From the NCBI GenBank assembly GCA_020536535.1, contig JAHLWZ010000093.1, forward strand, positions 60,526 to 124,525: 64,000 bases of DNA, read 5' to 3'. Origin of the DNA: Pelomyxa schiedti (Eukaryota; Evosea; Pelobiontida; Pelomyxidae). The notes below the pieces were generated by a model. The model saw only the letters and a list, made by a program, of their open reading frames with translations. It made no database searches and was not told the origin of the DNA. Made by a program: the position numbers and the translations under genes. Shown piece after piece: positions 23,101-37,767 of this stretch (position 1 is its first letter; each line of letters opens with the position of its first letter).

Positions 23101-24124
23101 ACCAAGATGGAACTGGTCAAAGCTAAAGGTAGTCTTGCTCCCAGGAACCATTTTTTAAATACTTTGTACAGACATGATGAAGCCTTGGGAAATGATGAGT
23201 TTCAGTGAAGGTGGGATCAAGAAACAACAGCACCAACATCTTGTAATGTACAATATGAGGCATTTCACTCGAACGTACCCCAAAGGCAGTCGAGTTGGTA
23301 TGCGCAGCAAGAATAAGCTACCAACAAACGTATCAACTATTTAGATTCCTCCAATTACGATCCCGTTGGATGCTGGCATGCAAGTTGCCAGATGGTGGCT
23401 CTTGTATGTAACCAAAAAAATGTTCTTGCTCTGAATGAGTTATAGAACTACCAAACCCCTGATGAACCGATGTGGATTCAACATGGGAAGTTCCGAGAAA
23501 ACGGAAGGTAACAATGGGTCTTGATAACTTCTAAACCGAGATAGATGTGGTTATCTTCTGAAGCCAGCTTATATGCGTGGAGGTCCAGCCGTTTCTGCTG
23601 GAAGGACAAGTGTCCGCATCACGGTAATTAGTTACATCCCTTTCACAACTTTAACAAAAAAAAGGTTTTTAGTGCGCGAAATCTTCCAAAGCTAAAAAAT
23701 TCAGTGGTTTCTCCTACTATTCAAATCTCTATGTGTGACAGCAACACAACAGAAACGCACCTGAAGACACGACCCATAGGTACAGCTCCGATTTACTTTA
23801 TTAAGCAGCTACTAATCAGCGCGCAGTTAACAATGGATTCAATCCGCAGTGGAATGAACAGAAGTTTTTCTATATCCGTTCAAGCGATACTGCAATGATT
23901 GTATTCTTAGTTGAAAGTGAAGAGCGAATGGGCTCCAAAAAGTACTCAAACCAAACAACAAAATAACTTCCATGACCAACAAACACACTAGGCTCGCACA
24001 AGCGGCCATTCCTGTGCCATGTGCACGTGAGGGGTTCCGCATAGTTCCCCTCAATGACCCTCATGGTAGACCCCTACCAATGTGCTACCTTTTCTGCAAG
24101 TTCGAGTTCAATGTAGCATTCTAG
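20180..24124 (+). CDS. PLC: Phosphoinositide-specific phospholipase C, delta-like, with Met/Gln-rich N-terminus
   Basis: Exon 1 starts [12 protein letters not shown] at 20180. Exon 2 encodes a run of eight His and about 250 residues rich in Gln, Met and Pro. A 42-nt intron near 21157-21198 joins it in frame to a PH domain ([32 protein letters not shown]). EF-hand-like segments follow, then the catalytic X domain ([37 protein letters not shown]) and Y domain ([32 protein letters not shown]). A C2 domain ([20 protein letters not shown]) ends at TAG 24122-24124. The enzyme cleaves PIP2 to IP3 and diacylglycerol at membranes; catalytic His of SSHNTY is present. If the 42-nt intron is not used, the Met/Gln-rich part would be a separate gene ending at 21182 and PLC would start near 21249. 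Confidence 0.85.
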
Positions 24125-24641
24125 TATTCAACAACAAAAATATTAAAGCCAAAAGAAAAAACCCCTATTCCTTTCAAACTTACATACAGTGCCTAGAACG
24201 AAAACACACAACCTCGGTGGAGTGTGATGTCCACCCGGTTTTGTGTTTTTGTTTAAAAGTGAGCAAATACCACTTACATGAGTGCTTACCTTTCGTTTAT
24301 TCGGCAAAATACCAAGTCCAACAGCGGAGCGGGAAAATGCCTGTTATGACTGAGTGCAAAACATTTTTGGAGAGTTTCGACCTCTTGACGGAAAGTAATC
24401 CTCCCGGATTGAGAGTTTATATCCTCCTCCATCCTCTGGGTTCGGAAAAAGTTTCACGAGAAAAAACAATTGACAGCATCATTGAAGAGTTGGGGTGATT
24501 GGCATCAGTCAATCAATCAACATTAGCCATTAGCTTTAGCGTTGCCTGTTAGTAACACTCTCTGGCTGTGAATGGAACTTATGTGAAGATTTACAATTGT
24601 GAATTTCCAGACTACAAGCAGTACGAATAGTGTATGTACTA
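24125..24641. other. Intergenic region with one small unassigned ORF
   Basis: Between the PLC stop and the PWWP gene stop. A 53-codon ORF at 24337-24498 (plus; starts MPVMTECKTFLES) is open with ordinary composition, but has no recognisable domain or intron context. It may be a small gene or chance. Confidence 0.3.
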
Positions 24642-27600
24642 CTAGGAGCGGTGGTCGCGGTCCCTGTGATGGTCTCTGTGTGATTCTCTGTCCCTATCTC
24701 TATCCCTGTCCCTGTCCCTGTGTGATTCTCTATCCCAGGACCTGTGATGGCGTTGTTGTGATTGTGACTGCGGTCTTGGGTCTCGGTCTTGGTCCCTGGA
24801 GCGTTGAGGTGGTGGGTTCATATCTATTGCTGCGGGGAATGTTAGTCTATTTGTAAGTGTCGGCCGGTTTTTTGTAACCCAAAGTGAAGAAATGAACTTG
24901 GGAGGGAGGGGAAGGGGCACACACCAACTTCAGAGCAGAACTCCTTGAAAACTTCCTCTAGGTCCCTTTGCGGTTGTGAATTTCGGTCTGGGTTACTGCA
25001 TGTGGTTGCCGGATGAGAGGGAGGCATGTGTGGGTTGTCTGATGGTTCCGGTTTGTTTGTTGGTAAGCCGGGAATTGCGGTGCCGCGGCCCATTCCGGGC
25101 ATCCCCCACATCATTGGAGGAGGCATCATACCAGGGGAGATTGGTGGCATCATTCCCGTAGGCAGCATCCCAGGGGGAACCATTCCGGTGGGAAGTGGTG
25201 GCATTCCGCGAGGAATTGGTGGTGGCATCATCCCGGGAGGGGGCATCATTCCGGGGGGGAAAGGAGGTGCCATGCCGGGGGGGAATGGTGGGAGAAGAGT
25301 CCCAGGAGGCATTGTAGAAACCATCCCGGGGTGAATGGGTGGTGGCATCATTTGCGGGTTCATTATGGCATAGGGGTTCACGAACCCACCAATTGGTGGA
25401 GTTGTCATGGGAATGTTTTGAGTCGTACTAGGCTTGCTTCCCTCTGGTGGGGCTGGCAGTTCCGTGGCCGGGTTCGTTTGAATTGGAGGGTAAAAATTAG
25501 GAGGCATGGGATATGTCATAAGAGTGCCCTGCATTTGCATCTGTGCCTGATTACCTTGCTCGGGAGCTGGTTGGCTTGGCAAGGAAGACATTGGGGGAAC
25601 AGGTAGCTGGGACTGAGGTTGCTGTTGGTTAGGGGCATTAGGGTGTTCCTGTTGCGTGTCACTAGGCCCTTGTTGGACCTGCTGAGTAACACGTTGGGAC
25701 TGAAATTGGATTTTCCGGTGTTTGTACTCTGAATCGGGGAAGGGGGGATTTTGTTGCGTGCTGTCAAGTTGCTGTGATGCTTCCAAGTAAGACTGCTGTT
25801 GCTCTTGGGGTAGAGACTGAAAACGTTGTTGGAACATCTGCAGGCGTTGTGTGACGATATCGTGCTTTGTCTGTAAGTTTTGTTGTGTCTGTTGATCATT
25901 AAGATTCTCGGCGGGAAATGACTCAGAGAGAGATTGTGTTTGCATAATTGGTTCAAGTGTAGCCTGGTTGTTTGGTTGATTGCTTGGAGGATAATACACT
26001 GAAGGTGCAAGAGGATTTACTGGGGTGCTGGAATTTTGTGGCTGCATATGTGATGGAAGCGGGAGTGGTGGCGGTGGTTGGAATGCTTGCTGCGGAAGTG
26101 TGGGCTGTTGCACTTGCTGTGGTGCCAGCTGTTGTTCCAGCTGGGGTAGTGTACTTTGAATGTGGTTGGTAAGGTTGTTGCGACCGCTTATCGAGTGAAT
26201 TTGCAACGATGGAAGTGGAGTGGGAGCTGATGCGGGTTCTGAAGGTGTGTTTGTCTTAGCCTGTGAGAAAAAGCTACCATGCGTACTGAAGGAATTTCCT
26301 TCCTGAAAAAGAATAAGGCCTACTTATTACTGTCAATAAGATACCTCTTTACTTGAACATAGCCAAGAGGGCAAAGGTCGTGACTTATTCTCTGATGGGT
26401 GACTTCTAGAAGAATTTAGCAGACCAAAAAGGTGAGAGGGTAACCTTTCAGGCAGTTTTGCTGAAGGTCTGGTATTTTCAGTGTCTGGCTTTCGAATGTT
26501 GCTCCCATGATGGTGCTGGTGATCGGTTTTCATCTTTCGGTTGTTAGGAAAGGATCATAGTATTGAGGTAACTCACCTTCTTATCTTCTTTTGGAGATAG
26601 CTCCCTGACAGGAGGCCACATTGCAGAGGGAACTGGGGGAGATGAATGAAGGGTGTTCTGATTTGGTTTCTCATCAGTGTTTGTTGTACTGGCTACTGGA
26701 TCTTGGGGAGGTGGCCACGGTATACTAGTCTCGGAGGTTTCTTCCTTTTGAGGAGGTAATAACTTATCCTCTTTCCGACTGTCGTTTCCCTGTTCCTTCT
26801 CCATTTCTTTTGTGATTGCGGAGTGTTCATTTTGCTTCTCGTCCAGTTTCTCTCCTTCTTTAGCTTTTCCTTTCTCGGGTTGTTCTTTCTCTTGCTGCTC
26901 TGTTGTGCTCGACTTATCATGGGGAGAGGCTGATGAGGAGGGGGTGGCTTGCGATACTGTTGTGCTAGAATTACTGGCTGAAGAGGAACTAGAACTAATA
27001 GACTGTGTAGTAGTTGCTTTTATTTTTGGAACAGGAAGTGCTTGAAGTTCCGGTTTTGAGGGACTTTCAGATGTAATCTTTGTTTACATGTTAGAATTGA
27101 AGGGAGTGTAGAGGAATACCTTGAGTGAACCTCGAAGATTCTTGACTGGTCGCCCAAGGGCAATTACATCATCCTGTGCCACAGGTGCTGGAGGAGCAGT
27201 CGGTCTGAGTTTTTTGTTTACTGGGGGGCTAAGAGTGTTTCGATTGAGAGACTGCAGAGTGATTTTGGGACTTGGTGATGATTTTGGAAGCTGGCTTGTT
27301 GAGGTGACCTTTGGCGATCTATTGGGGGTGCTACTGGATCTAAGTGCACATTTTGTTGCAGTTGCAAGTTTGGTGGGTGTTGATGGTTTAGCAGGAGTTT
27401 TGGTAGGTGGTAGTGGTTTTGGTGCAGCTGTTTTTGGTGGTTTTGGCAATGTTGATTTGGGTGTTTCTAGCTTCGGTGAGGCCGGTTTTGGTGAGACCGG
27501 CTTTGCTGCTGGTTTTCCTTGGGTTTTCAAATCCACCCCTTCCTGGGATTGTATTACTTGTTCTTTGGGTTTAGACTCACCCGACGCAGTGTCAGAGACG

Positions 27601-29521
27601 CGGCGTCTGATATGCTTCCTCAGTGGTGTTGGCGTTGTTGGTGTTGAAGCGGGAAGGCTAGAGTCCAAGGTGGCAGAGCTGGAAGAGGAAGCTTGTGCTT
27701 CTTCTGCACTAGAAGTTGAGACAGTTGGTGTTGGATCACTTGAGGAGTCCTTCTCGATCTTAGTCTCACTTACATTCTTTTTAGGCTTTGTCTCTTTCTC
27801 TTTTAGTTTGGACTTACTTGTCCTTCCCTTCTTCTTTTTTGGGGTTTCTGGTTCTGACTTACTCCCTCTCTTGGAGTGGCTTTTTTCCTTTTGCCTCCTT
27901 TTGTATGGCCTTTTTGCTCGCTTTGTTGTTTTGCCAGTAGCTTTTTTCTCGAGATCTGAAAGAGAGGCCTCACCATTGTTAAATTGAGTGGCTTGCTCAA
28001 ATGCAAGTTCCCACTGTGCTCGCTTCACTGGTTTGACAGTTTTAGATTGGAATAGGCACACTTTATCGTGATTTGCCCAGCCACTGGAGTTATCAGGTAA
28101 GCAAAGCACAATAAAAATTATTCATACAATTCCCATGTGCCAAAAAACCGGACAAGAATTTCTTTGCCGTTTCTTTGAGCAAGAACATTTTCTGGTGCTT
28201 CCTCTGGGTCATAGACCTAAGAAAGTAAATTTTCAAAAAGGACAGTGAAAGAATTACAATAGCAGGCCACGTGGGGGAACCAGGATAGTCAACCCATAAA
28301 ATATCATCTGAAGAAAAACCTCCAAATTCTCCCCTACCTTCAAGTCCTTTGACCTACAGTCAAAAGTATTTGGTAAGAGAACTGTATGAATTCAAGTCTA
28401 CACACTTTTGGGTCTTCACAAAGTGGCCTTCGGGGACCAATCACAGCACTTGTTTCAGGGAAAACATCTAAAAGTATAATTTAGTGCAGGGAAAAAAGGC
28501 ATAATCTCCTACCATAAAATGGTTCATCCCTATCATGTAAATCAATGAGAATCCGTCTTGGCTGAGCCTGTATTGGCTTTTCGGCTCTAGGTTTGTTGGC
28601 CCGCCTCTCTTTCATTACCAATAACAAGCTGCCCACTGGTTCATCTGATTCTTGGTCTGTTTCCGTTTCTTGTTCTTCTTGATCCCCAACAGCCACTTTC
28701 GATGGTGTCGTGGGCACTGGTTTATCTGGTTTATCCTTATTCCTTGTCTCTTGTGCGACATCCTGCATAACTTCATCATCTTTAGGTTTCAAATGTCTAT
28801 CTGCGTGTTCCTCTGCACTTTCTGGCTCTTGTTTTGCTTTATGCTGTTCCTCCTCACGGCTTTCTTCCAGTTCCTTCCTGGAATCCTCTTCTTCGTGTTG
28901 ATCCTGCACTTTTTGCTGAGTATTGCAGCCTTCATCACCAACATGGTGCTGCTGCTGGTACTCCACTACGTCGGTGCTCTTTTCATTGAACAATACACCG
29001 TCGTCGTCGTCTGCATCCACACTATCATTCTCCCTGTCCTTTTCCTTGTCCACTACATCATCATCACCACCACCAGCACCATTCTCCCTTGGTTGGCCTA
29101 CACTATCCTCTGGCTTTTCCTCGCGTCCTTCTTCTTGTCCTTGTCCTCGTTCTTCTTGGTGCTGTTGTTGTTGTTGCGTGTTGTGTTGTGGCTGCAACAT
29201 TTCATGATCATCATCCGCTTTTTCGGGAGCTACGACGGTGTCGGTTTTGTCCGCCAGTTGTTGTGGTTGTTGCTCTTGTACTACTGTTACATTCGACTTG
29301 TCGTCGTCGGCGTCGGTGTTGTTTGTTTGTGTCTGTGGTTGTGGCTGTGGTTGCGGCTGTGGTTGCTCGACTTGTTCTTTTTCGCACTTTTGTTCAGTCG
29401 CCGCCTTTTCGCATGTTGGTACCGCAACCACGTCCACATTGACGGCGTCGGTTGTTTTGGTGGACGCGATTGCGTAGGCTGTCGCTCCCGTTGTTGTCGT
29501 GTCGGGCGTCTCTACGCTCAT
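24642..29521 (-). CDS. PWWP-domain chromatin protein with acidic N-terminus and RD-rich tail
   Basis: The start MSVETPDTTTTG at 29521 is chosen as the first ATG before a long Gln/Glu/Asp-rich region. After short introns near 28.1-28.5 kb comes a PWWP domain: DDILWVDYPGSPTWPAI, then ENVLAQRNGKEILVRFFGT and WANHDKVCLF, and a WELAFEQA helix. PWWP domains bind methylated histone tails (H3K36me) and DNA. The middle is Lys/Ser/Pro-rich and basic. The C-terminal third is Pro/Met/Gly/Gln-rich, with repeats such as PPGMMPP, and ends in an Arg/Asp/His tail with stop at 24642. It resembles HDGF or ZMYND-type readers only in the PWWP. The long disordered regions suggest a nuclear scaffold. Confidence 0.75.
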
Positions 29522-29755
29522 CGCTCCGATCTTCTGAATGTTTCGAATTTTTTGATTGCAGTTCGGTGACCGCGAACGCTGATGGACCCTATGGTGGTCT
29601 GGATCGAGAAGATAAATCACATCGAGCGGTGGTTTGGGAGTGAAGGCGCGTTGGGCTTGGTAAAGGTGGAAGGGAGTTGTAATTTTATACATGTTATAAA
29701 CACAAGGCAAAATTTGTCCTTACAGTGGGGGTGTTGGTTACCTCGATAGTGTGGT

Positions 29756-32668
29756 TCATAGACCGGTTGTTGGTGGGAGGGTTGGAAGTGGCCCACAAAT
29801 GGAATCGCGGATTCTATTGTGAACTTCAGAAGAGAGGTTCACTTCCAGAGTGCAACCGTGGCCAACATATGTGCGGTATAGTCTGGAAGCCTCTACGGCA
29901 AGTTGTTTCTGTGCAGCCGGGTTAGGGGCGGAATATTGTGAAAGAAGGATACGCACGGGTGACGGATTCCGCATGTTGCTAAACGCGGTGGCTTCTTCCA
30001 GGAACAATAGATTCTCTATGGCTTGCTTGGTCATCAGAAATTTACGGAAGTCGCTGGCGAGAATAGGTTGACTCAGAACAAATGCAACACTCAGATGAGG
30101 TGATTTTGTCTTGCTGTTGCATTTTTCCAGCAGCTGCTGTGCCTGCTTTGTAACTGTTGAACGGTCAGCCGTCTAGTAAATATGTTAAGCTATTACTTGA
30201 CCAGCCGGGGAGAAGGGAAAATGTAAGAGTGTCAGTTATCTCGACCATGGCCTCTTTGAATACAGACTGCAGAGGCAGAATCTAGAAGATACAATTAGTG
30301 GGGAAAAAAATATGGAGGTGTAGGCAGAACCTTCTCAGCAGGTTCCAACTGGGGTTGTGAAGTATGTGCGAGTGTCGGTTCTGAGCTCTGAGTCTCATCT
30401 TCGGTGTTGGGTGCTTTACTTGGGGGCTCAATCGACAGTGCTTGTGCAAGGGAAAGAACTTGAGTTTCATCAGCGGATGAACTGTCGGTGTCAGTTTTCT
30501 TGTGAAGAAGGGACTGGAAGGAGAATCGCGGTGTTTTTGATGTGTGTTTGGGACTCCTTGATCCGTCTGGGGGAAGTGTTGGCGATGATGATGGTGATAC
30601 CGACGGAGATAAAGAAGAGGATAGGGATAAAGAGGGGGACTTGGGTAGGATTGCCTGCACAGGGCGTTGAAGTTCAGAAGGGGTATGAGACTTGAGCAGC
30701 TGCGATGGTACTGTTGCTGAAGCGGAGAGGGATGTAGTTATATACACTGTTTTACGTTTATCTGCTCTTGACATCGAAGGGGCGGAGTACTGTCCAAAGC
30801 GTTCCTTTACTAATCAAGTTAGGCACAGGATAGTGCAGTAAGGAATTACATTGTTCACTTGGAAAGTCCGGAGGCCATTCTGGAACAATACTTGACCGCG
30901 ACTCGTTTGAGCATGACGGGAACTTCGGAAATACTGGTGAGAGTGACGGGGAGGGTGTTAAAGATGGAGTCGAGGATGGAGTTGTGCTCGGGGATCCTTT
31001 TGGGGATGTGGGATGCAGCTGAAGTGGGGGAAGGACCCCAGGGCTATTCTTGAGATATTGTCTGGATAGGTCACCTGACTTTCTCAGTGTTATTCCCCCG
31101 GCAACAAGATCCATGATCCTATGAACTCTGCTGGGTGAGGAAGATTCTTGACTTCTCTGGCGTGCACTATACTCTAACTTGGCTAGGTTCTTCGGAGAGC
31201 CTTCACAGTCTGTGGAGTCCACTGGGGGTGTATACAAACGTGGGCAGGGGGGACTGGTATCCACAGCAGCAACATTGTCCCCGTCTTTCAAAGTCTCAGA
31301 GAGTGAAAGACCCACTTGAAGTAATGTTGGATTGGAGGCCGGAGTTTCTGTAGAAGCCTTGTTTTCATCATTGAAAAAATTGAGTGGAGATTTCTCTGCT
31401 GCAGAATGCTCCCGAGGTTCTTGGCTCTGTGGAAGAGGGTGCCGAGTTGTGGGTGGTGTATAATCTCCGGAGTCGACAGTACTGCCCTTGGCCTCACCGC
31501 CCTTCTCCAAAGATGAGAACTCACATCCTTCACTCTGTAGTTGTTGTGACACTTGACGGGGTGATATAGTAGTTGCACTCGGTTGGCTCGCATTCAGGTC
31601 TCCGTGCTCGTTCCTATCTTTTCTCATTAGAGCGGCCTTGATTCTAAGACTGACACTAGGGTAGTTAGCCTTTCCCTTCATTGGGCTATCAGATTGGGCC
31701 CTGTCCCGGATTGACCTCCCTGACCTCGTCCTAGTCCTATCACTCCCCGGTGTTCCCGGCAACTTCGGTACTTTCACAAGCTCCTTTTCTTCCAGTCCCG
31801 TGCCCTCGACATGCCCTATCTTCTGCGGGTCACTGGAATTTTGCTCTTGCACCTGGCATTGACTAGTACTTTGTTCTTGGGCCGGTCTAGGAGCTTCCAG
31901 CTGCTGCTGGCCTTGTTCCTGTGGTTCCTCTTTATCCTGGTGTTTCTGTGCTGGTGACGGCGAAGTAACCCTTGGGAGGGGCCCAGCAGAGTGCCTGTGG
32001 TGACGGTGTTTGTGCCGGCTGCTACTTGTACTAGCACTACTACTACTAGTAGTAGTAGTTGTGGTAGTGTTGATGGTATTGGGAATTATGGGGGAGGATG
32101 ACGCGGCGGTTGGGTCCCAGTCGCTGTCGGCAGCCGTTGTTGTGGTCGTGGCAGCAGGGGACTCGGTGATCCCGTTGGCAACAACAGGGAACGGCAGGCA
32201 CTTCCTGTGCCTGCTGGTCGACGGCGATTGTGACTGCGATTGCGATTGCGATTGCGATTGCGATTGCGATTGTGGGTGTTCCATTCCTCCTTCTCCATCT
32301 CCTTCTCCCCCTCCTAGATCCAGATCGGCACTAGCACTCAGTGGTGCCGCGGGCGGGGGGGTTGTGTCGGCCGGGTCGCGGAGGGGCACGCCCATGCACG
32401 ATCGGGGCCGCCGGTGCTTGCGGGGGGTAGCCGCGGCCTGGGGGAGGAGCGGCGGCTCGGGGACGACGGACGGGGAGGGGCTGCGAGACGACGAGGAGGA
32501 GGTGGTGGAGGGGGAGCGGGCGTGGCGGCGGTGGGTGGCGTGGTGGCGGCCGGTGCTGTGGGTGCGGGCGTGGGCCGCGTGGGGCGAGAGCGAGGAGGCC
32601 GTGGCGGCGTAGGGGGTTCCTACTAGTAGTATTGGCGGAGTGGTACTGGTGTCCACAGCCTCGATCAT
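29756..32668 (-). CDS. RGS-domain protein with long disordered N-terminus
   Basis: The start MIEAVDTSTTPP is at 32668. About 700 residues are Ser/Thr/Pro/His/Gln-rich, with an (SQ) repeat near 32231-32272. An intron at about 30823-30748 joins a further Ser/Pro-rich exon. The C-terminus is an RGS domain: ILASDFRKFLMTKQAIENLL, FLEEATAFSNM, then LYRTYVGHGCTLEVNLSSEV. RGS domains accelerate GTP hydrolysis by G-protein alpha subunits. Stop is at 29756-29758. No transmembrane segments or DEP domain are seen. Other signalling genes nearby (PLC, CK2, Rab) may be coincidence. Confidence 0.8.
32231..32272. repeat. Hexanucleotide microsatellite GATTGC
   Basis: Six to seven copies of GATTGC (GACTGC at the left edge) inside the RGS gene. 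On the coding strand they give alternating Ser-Gln residues, so the repeat stays in frame and probably varies in length between strains. Confidence 0.85.
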
Positions 32669-32905
32669 CGGTAAAAACGAATTTCGTGTGTTGTTCCAAA
32701 GAGCGACCTTGATGATATTGCATTTCGTTGATTTTATTGAAAATACAGACAGGCTCCGAGTGTTGTTGGGGGGTGGGTTCCCCACTGATTGACCATACCC
32801 GACAGCAAGCGTTCCGTGACAACCATCGAGGTGAGATTTAACGTTCACCACAAAACCCACGACTGCACATTGTTAACAAACAAAGATGTCACGCTGTTCT
32901 TGCAG

Positions 32906-33471
32906 ATAGCGACACATGTGGTGGTGAGCGACGTGCCAAGTCTGCATGAGTTGGTGCAGTTGCAGGTTACCCTCCTTTGTTTCATTGTTATATATATTTT
33001 TACTTCAGGTTTTTATATTTTATTTTCGTTTTCCCCCTCTACTATTTCCACTATTTCTTCCACCATTTTTTTACTATTTCTTCTACTATTTCTCAAAAAA
33101 AAAAAAAAGCCAACATTTCTGTCATGCAGACCATCGGAACCACCGGTGCAGACAATACATACGAATCCAATGCATGATGGTGGATTCCCAGACATATTAG
33201 AGATTCCCCTGGTAACCATTCATTCCTTATATAGGTTTTTTTTTCGTTTAATTGGACTATAGATACTATTTCTTCCAACTAGACGGTGTGGTCTAAATAC
33301 TGGCCCCTCCATATCAAAACCCCTTACATCCTCAGGGAAATTTCTCGTCTCTACGAAATGTTGCATGAATACTTCACTTTCTCTGTACTTGGAAAAGCAA
33401 ATAGGACTGTGGCTGATTGTTGGAGGAACAAAATTTGGTGTTGCCCTGAAGATTCATGCTCAGTTCCATGA
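32906..33471 (+). CDS. Small spliced gene of unknown function
   Basis: Three candidate exons are bounded by plausible splice sites: from 32906 (IATHVVVSDVPSLHELVQLQ), after 33130 (PPVQTIHTNPMHDGGFPD), and after 33281 (VWSKYWPLHIKTPYILREIS), ending at TGA 33469-33471. The phase between the first two does not fit cleanly, and the first exon with the start codon is not fixed. The HVVVSDVPSLHELVQLQ and VWSKYWP elements recall the N-terminal part of the tRNA deaminase subunit TAD3/ADAT3, but no deaminase zinc motif follows in frame. I treat it as unassigned. Confidence 0.35.
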
Positions 33472-33662
33472 TGACTAAATTGTGGGTCCTTAAGGCCACA
33501 GACCGAACATAATAAAAGAGAATTCTCCACACGCCTCTTCACGACCTCCGCACACTTAATCCCATGGGTGCCATTCATTTTTGATGGAAGGTACCTGAGT
33601 GGAACAAAAAAAAAATCAACTGTGGAAGAAGAAGTATCGGATACATAGACCGAAAACGCAAG

Positions 33663-35725
<2,063 letters not shown>

Positions 35726-35827
35726 GTACAAATGCAAACCGCATTCAAAAAACCCCAGCACTCAGTTTTTTTGTTGGCCATCAATTACAAGAATTATTAA
35801 TTAGACGAGTAGAGGCACAGGCAGGCC

Positions 35828-37005
35828 ATGGCAGCGGTGGTACGTACGCGGATCTGCGTCTGTATGTGTGGCGTGGTGTGTTTATTGATGGGTTGATAGG
35901 ATGAATTCAGGGACATCACTGTGAAGGTTTTGGTGGTGGGCGAGGCTGGTGCTGGTACATTCTCCTCTTATGACTTGTTGTTGTGCTTGTTGGGAGTTTT
36001 TGTTTTTTTTTTGTGGATAATTTGCCTCGAGGTAAGACTTGCTTGATTAAAAGAAGTGTTACGGGACTGTTTTTATCCAACTACAAGGCAACAGTACGTT
36101 TTCTCTCAACTGCAACTTAGTATTTGTATTGAACACTTTCAGGTTGGGGTAGACTTTGCATTGAAAAAGGTGCAGTGGGATCCAAACTTACAGGTTAAAA
36201 TGCAGCTGTGGGATATTGCAGGTATTTTCTCCTTTTTCTGTTCCGTTTTATAACATAGTAACAGGGCAAGAGCAATTTGCTTCCCTCACAAGGGTTCGCA
36301 TTCCTTTTTTTGTGTGTGTCCACTAAGGTTCCACAAAAGGTGTATTATAGAGATGCTGTTGGGGCTTTTATTGTTTTCGATGTAACAAGTACCTAGTACC
36401 ACTCCCATTTGAGGTATGCATTCACCTTTAACAGGCAGAAATTCATATGCGGCAACTCTCGTTTGGAAAAAAGATATTGACGAAAAGGTTGCATTCCCCT
36501 TACATCGGCTTCTTATCATTGATCACCTCACAGGTGACAGTAGGACCGGATAAAAAACCGATTCCCTGCATTCTTCTAGTTAATAAGGTTCGCTCACGCT
36601 CTTCTAAGTTTTCGTTTTTCCACCGCAAATGTAGTACGATTTACCAAAAGAAACACACGTCGTAGCGGAACCAGATTTGAATAAATTTGTGGAGGACAAT
36701 AACTTCTGTGGATGGTATTTAGTACGTTTAGATTTATGATCATTCACCACCATTCAGGTTCTTCACAAGTGCCAAAGACAACCTGGGTATAGAAGATGCC
36801 ATCCGAGGCCTCACTGGGTTTGTTTTATGTTTGTAATTATGTAAATAATAACCCATTACTCAACAACAGCAAAATTCTGGAGATACAACCACCTGAGGTT
36901 CTTGCTGACCCAGAACCAGAGAACCCAGGCACTGTAGTCCTGGAAGCCGCCGATCCCGAGGATGACACCGTACCAGCAAAGAAATCTTCGGGCTGTGACT
37001 GTTGA
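35828..37005 (+). CDS. Rab32-like small GTPase
   Basis: Spliced start MAADEFRDITVKVLVVGE, P-loop GEAGAGKTCLI, then VGVDFALKKVQWDP, and switch II LWDIAGQEQFASLT. WDIAGQE is the hallmark of the Rab32/38 group; other Rabs have WDTAGQE. NKYDLPKE is the NKxD motif after splicing (intron near 36588-36634) and TSAKDNLGIED the SAK motif. The C-terminus SSGCDC ends in Cys-x-Cys for double geranylgeranylation. Rab32 proteins act on mitochondrion-related organelles, lysosome-related organelles and phagosomes. The junction around 36390-36440 (after IVFDVT) is not fully resolved. The gene sits about 100 bp after CK2 alpha in the same orientation. Confidence 0.88.
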
Positions 37006-37153
37006 CCGACATCAGCATCAATCCGTGGTACTAATCCAACAAAAAGATTGTACAAACAACATATTGCCAAACAACAGAAACAACCACTAAAAAAACTTGA
37101 TCTCAAAGTAATAATAAGTCTGACACTAAAATATGATATTCCAATTGTAAGAG

Positions 37154-37700
37154 TCAAAAGGGCAGGTTGTCATCAAACCAATCGCCAGAATTCCACACAA
37201 TCAACATTGTCACAACAATGAAGAGAAGAGCACCACCCAGTGTGACACCAACAGTCATCCAAATAATAAGCTCTTTGGTTTGTGTCACTGCAATAGAGTG
37301 TTAAGTCAGTTTCTGCATGATCATGCAATTGGGGAGAATTACATAGGCCCAGGACCAGGCCCACAGAGAGACCAACAGCAGTCAATGAGCAACATCCACA
37401 AATCATCATGAAGGGCCAGAACACACACAAACCCGAAGAGTTGGGCTTGGGTGCCCCATTACACACTAGGCATCCACACAAGCATGACCTCTGTTGTAAG
37501 GTATTCCGAAAGTATGTTTTCGCTTTATGTGGGGGTGTGGCCACACACCTCCACGTCGTCCCCAGCCACTGTATTGGAACAAATACAAGTTACTATGCAG
37601 AAGACCACACACGAGACCACCGCACATGCCACAGCCACTCCAGCCACGCCTCCCATTGTCAATAACTCCCCTGTCATTGCCTGCCAAAGCAAAGACAGTC
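37154..37700 (-). CDS. Small Cys-rich multi-pass membrane protein, copy A
   Basis: Exons give ELLTMGGVAGVAVACAVVSC with VFCIVTCIC (first hydrophobic helix). Next come CNGAPKPNSSGLCVFWPF, MMICGCCSLTAVGLSVGLVL (second helix) and VTQTKELIIW, MTVGVTLGGALLF (third), ending WNSGDWFDDNLPF at 37154. Cysteines cluster at the membrane boundaries. It is a close paralogue of the gene at 40674-41400. The N-terminal exon would overlap the start of the MORN-RING gene on the other strand and is not settled. Family unknown. Confidence 0.65.
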
Positions 37701-37767
37701 TGTTTTGATGGGTTCTCGCTGCTGAAAAAATGATTGCACTTCAGTATTCTTGGAAGAGTCGAGTCGG

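Noticed and set aside
27121-27987. 288-codon plus-strand ORF
   Set aside because: Antisense of the basic Lys/Ser/Pro region of the PWWP gene; no domain and simple composition.
28652-29569. 305-codon hydrophobic ORF on the plus strand that looks like a membrane protein
   Set aside because: It is the antisense of the acidic Gln/Glu-rich start of the PWWP gene; repeats of CAG/GAA-type codons read backwards give Leu/Val/Phe-rich sequence.
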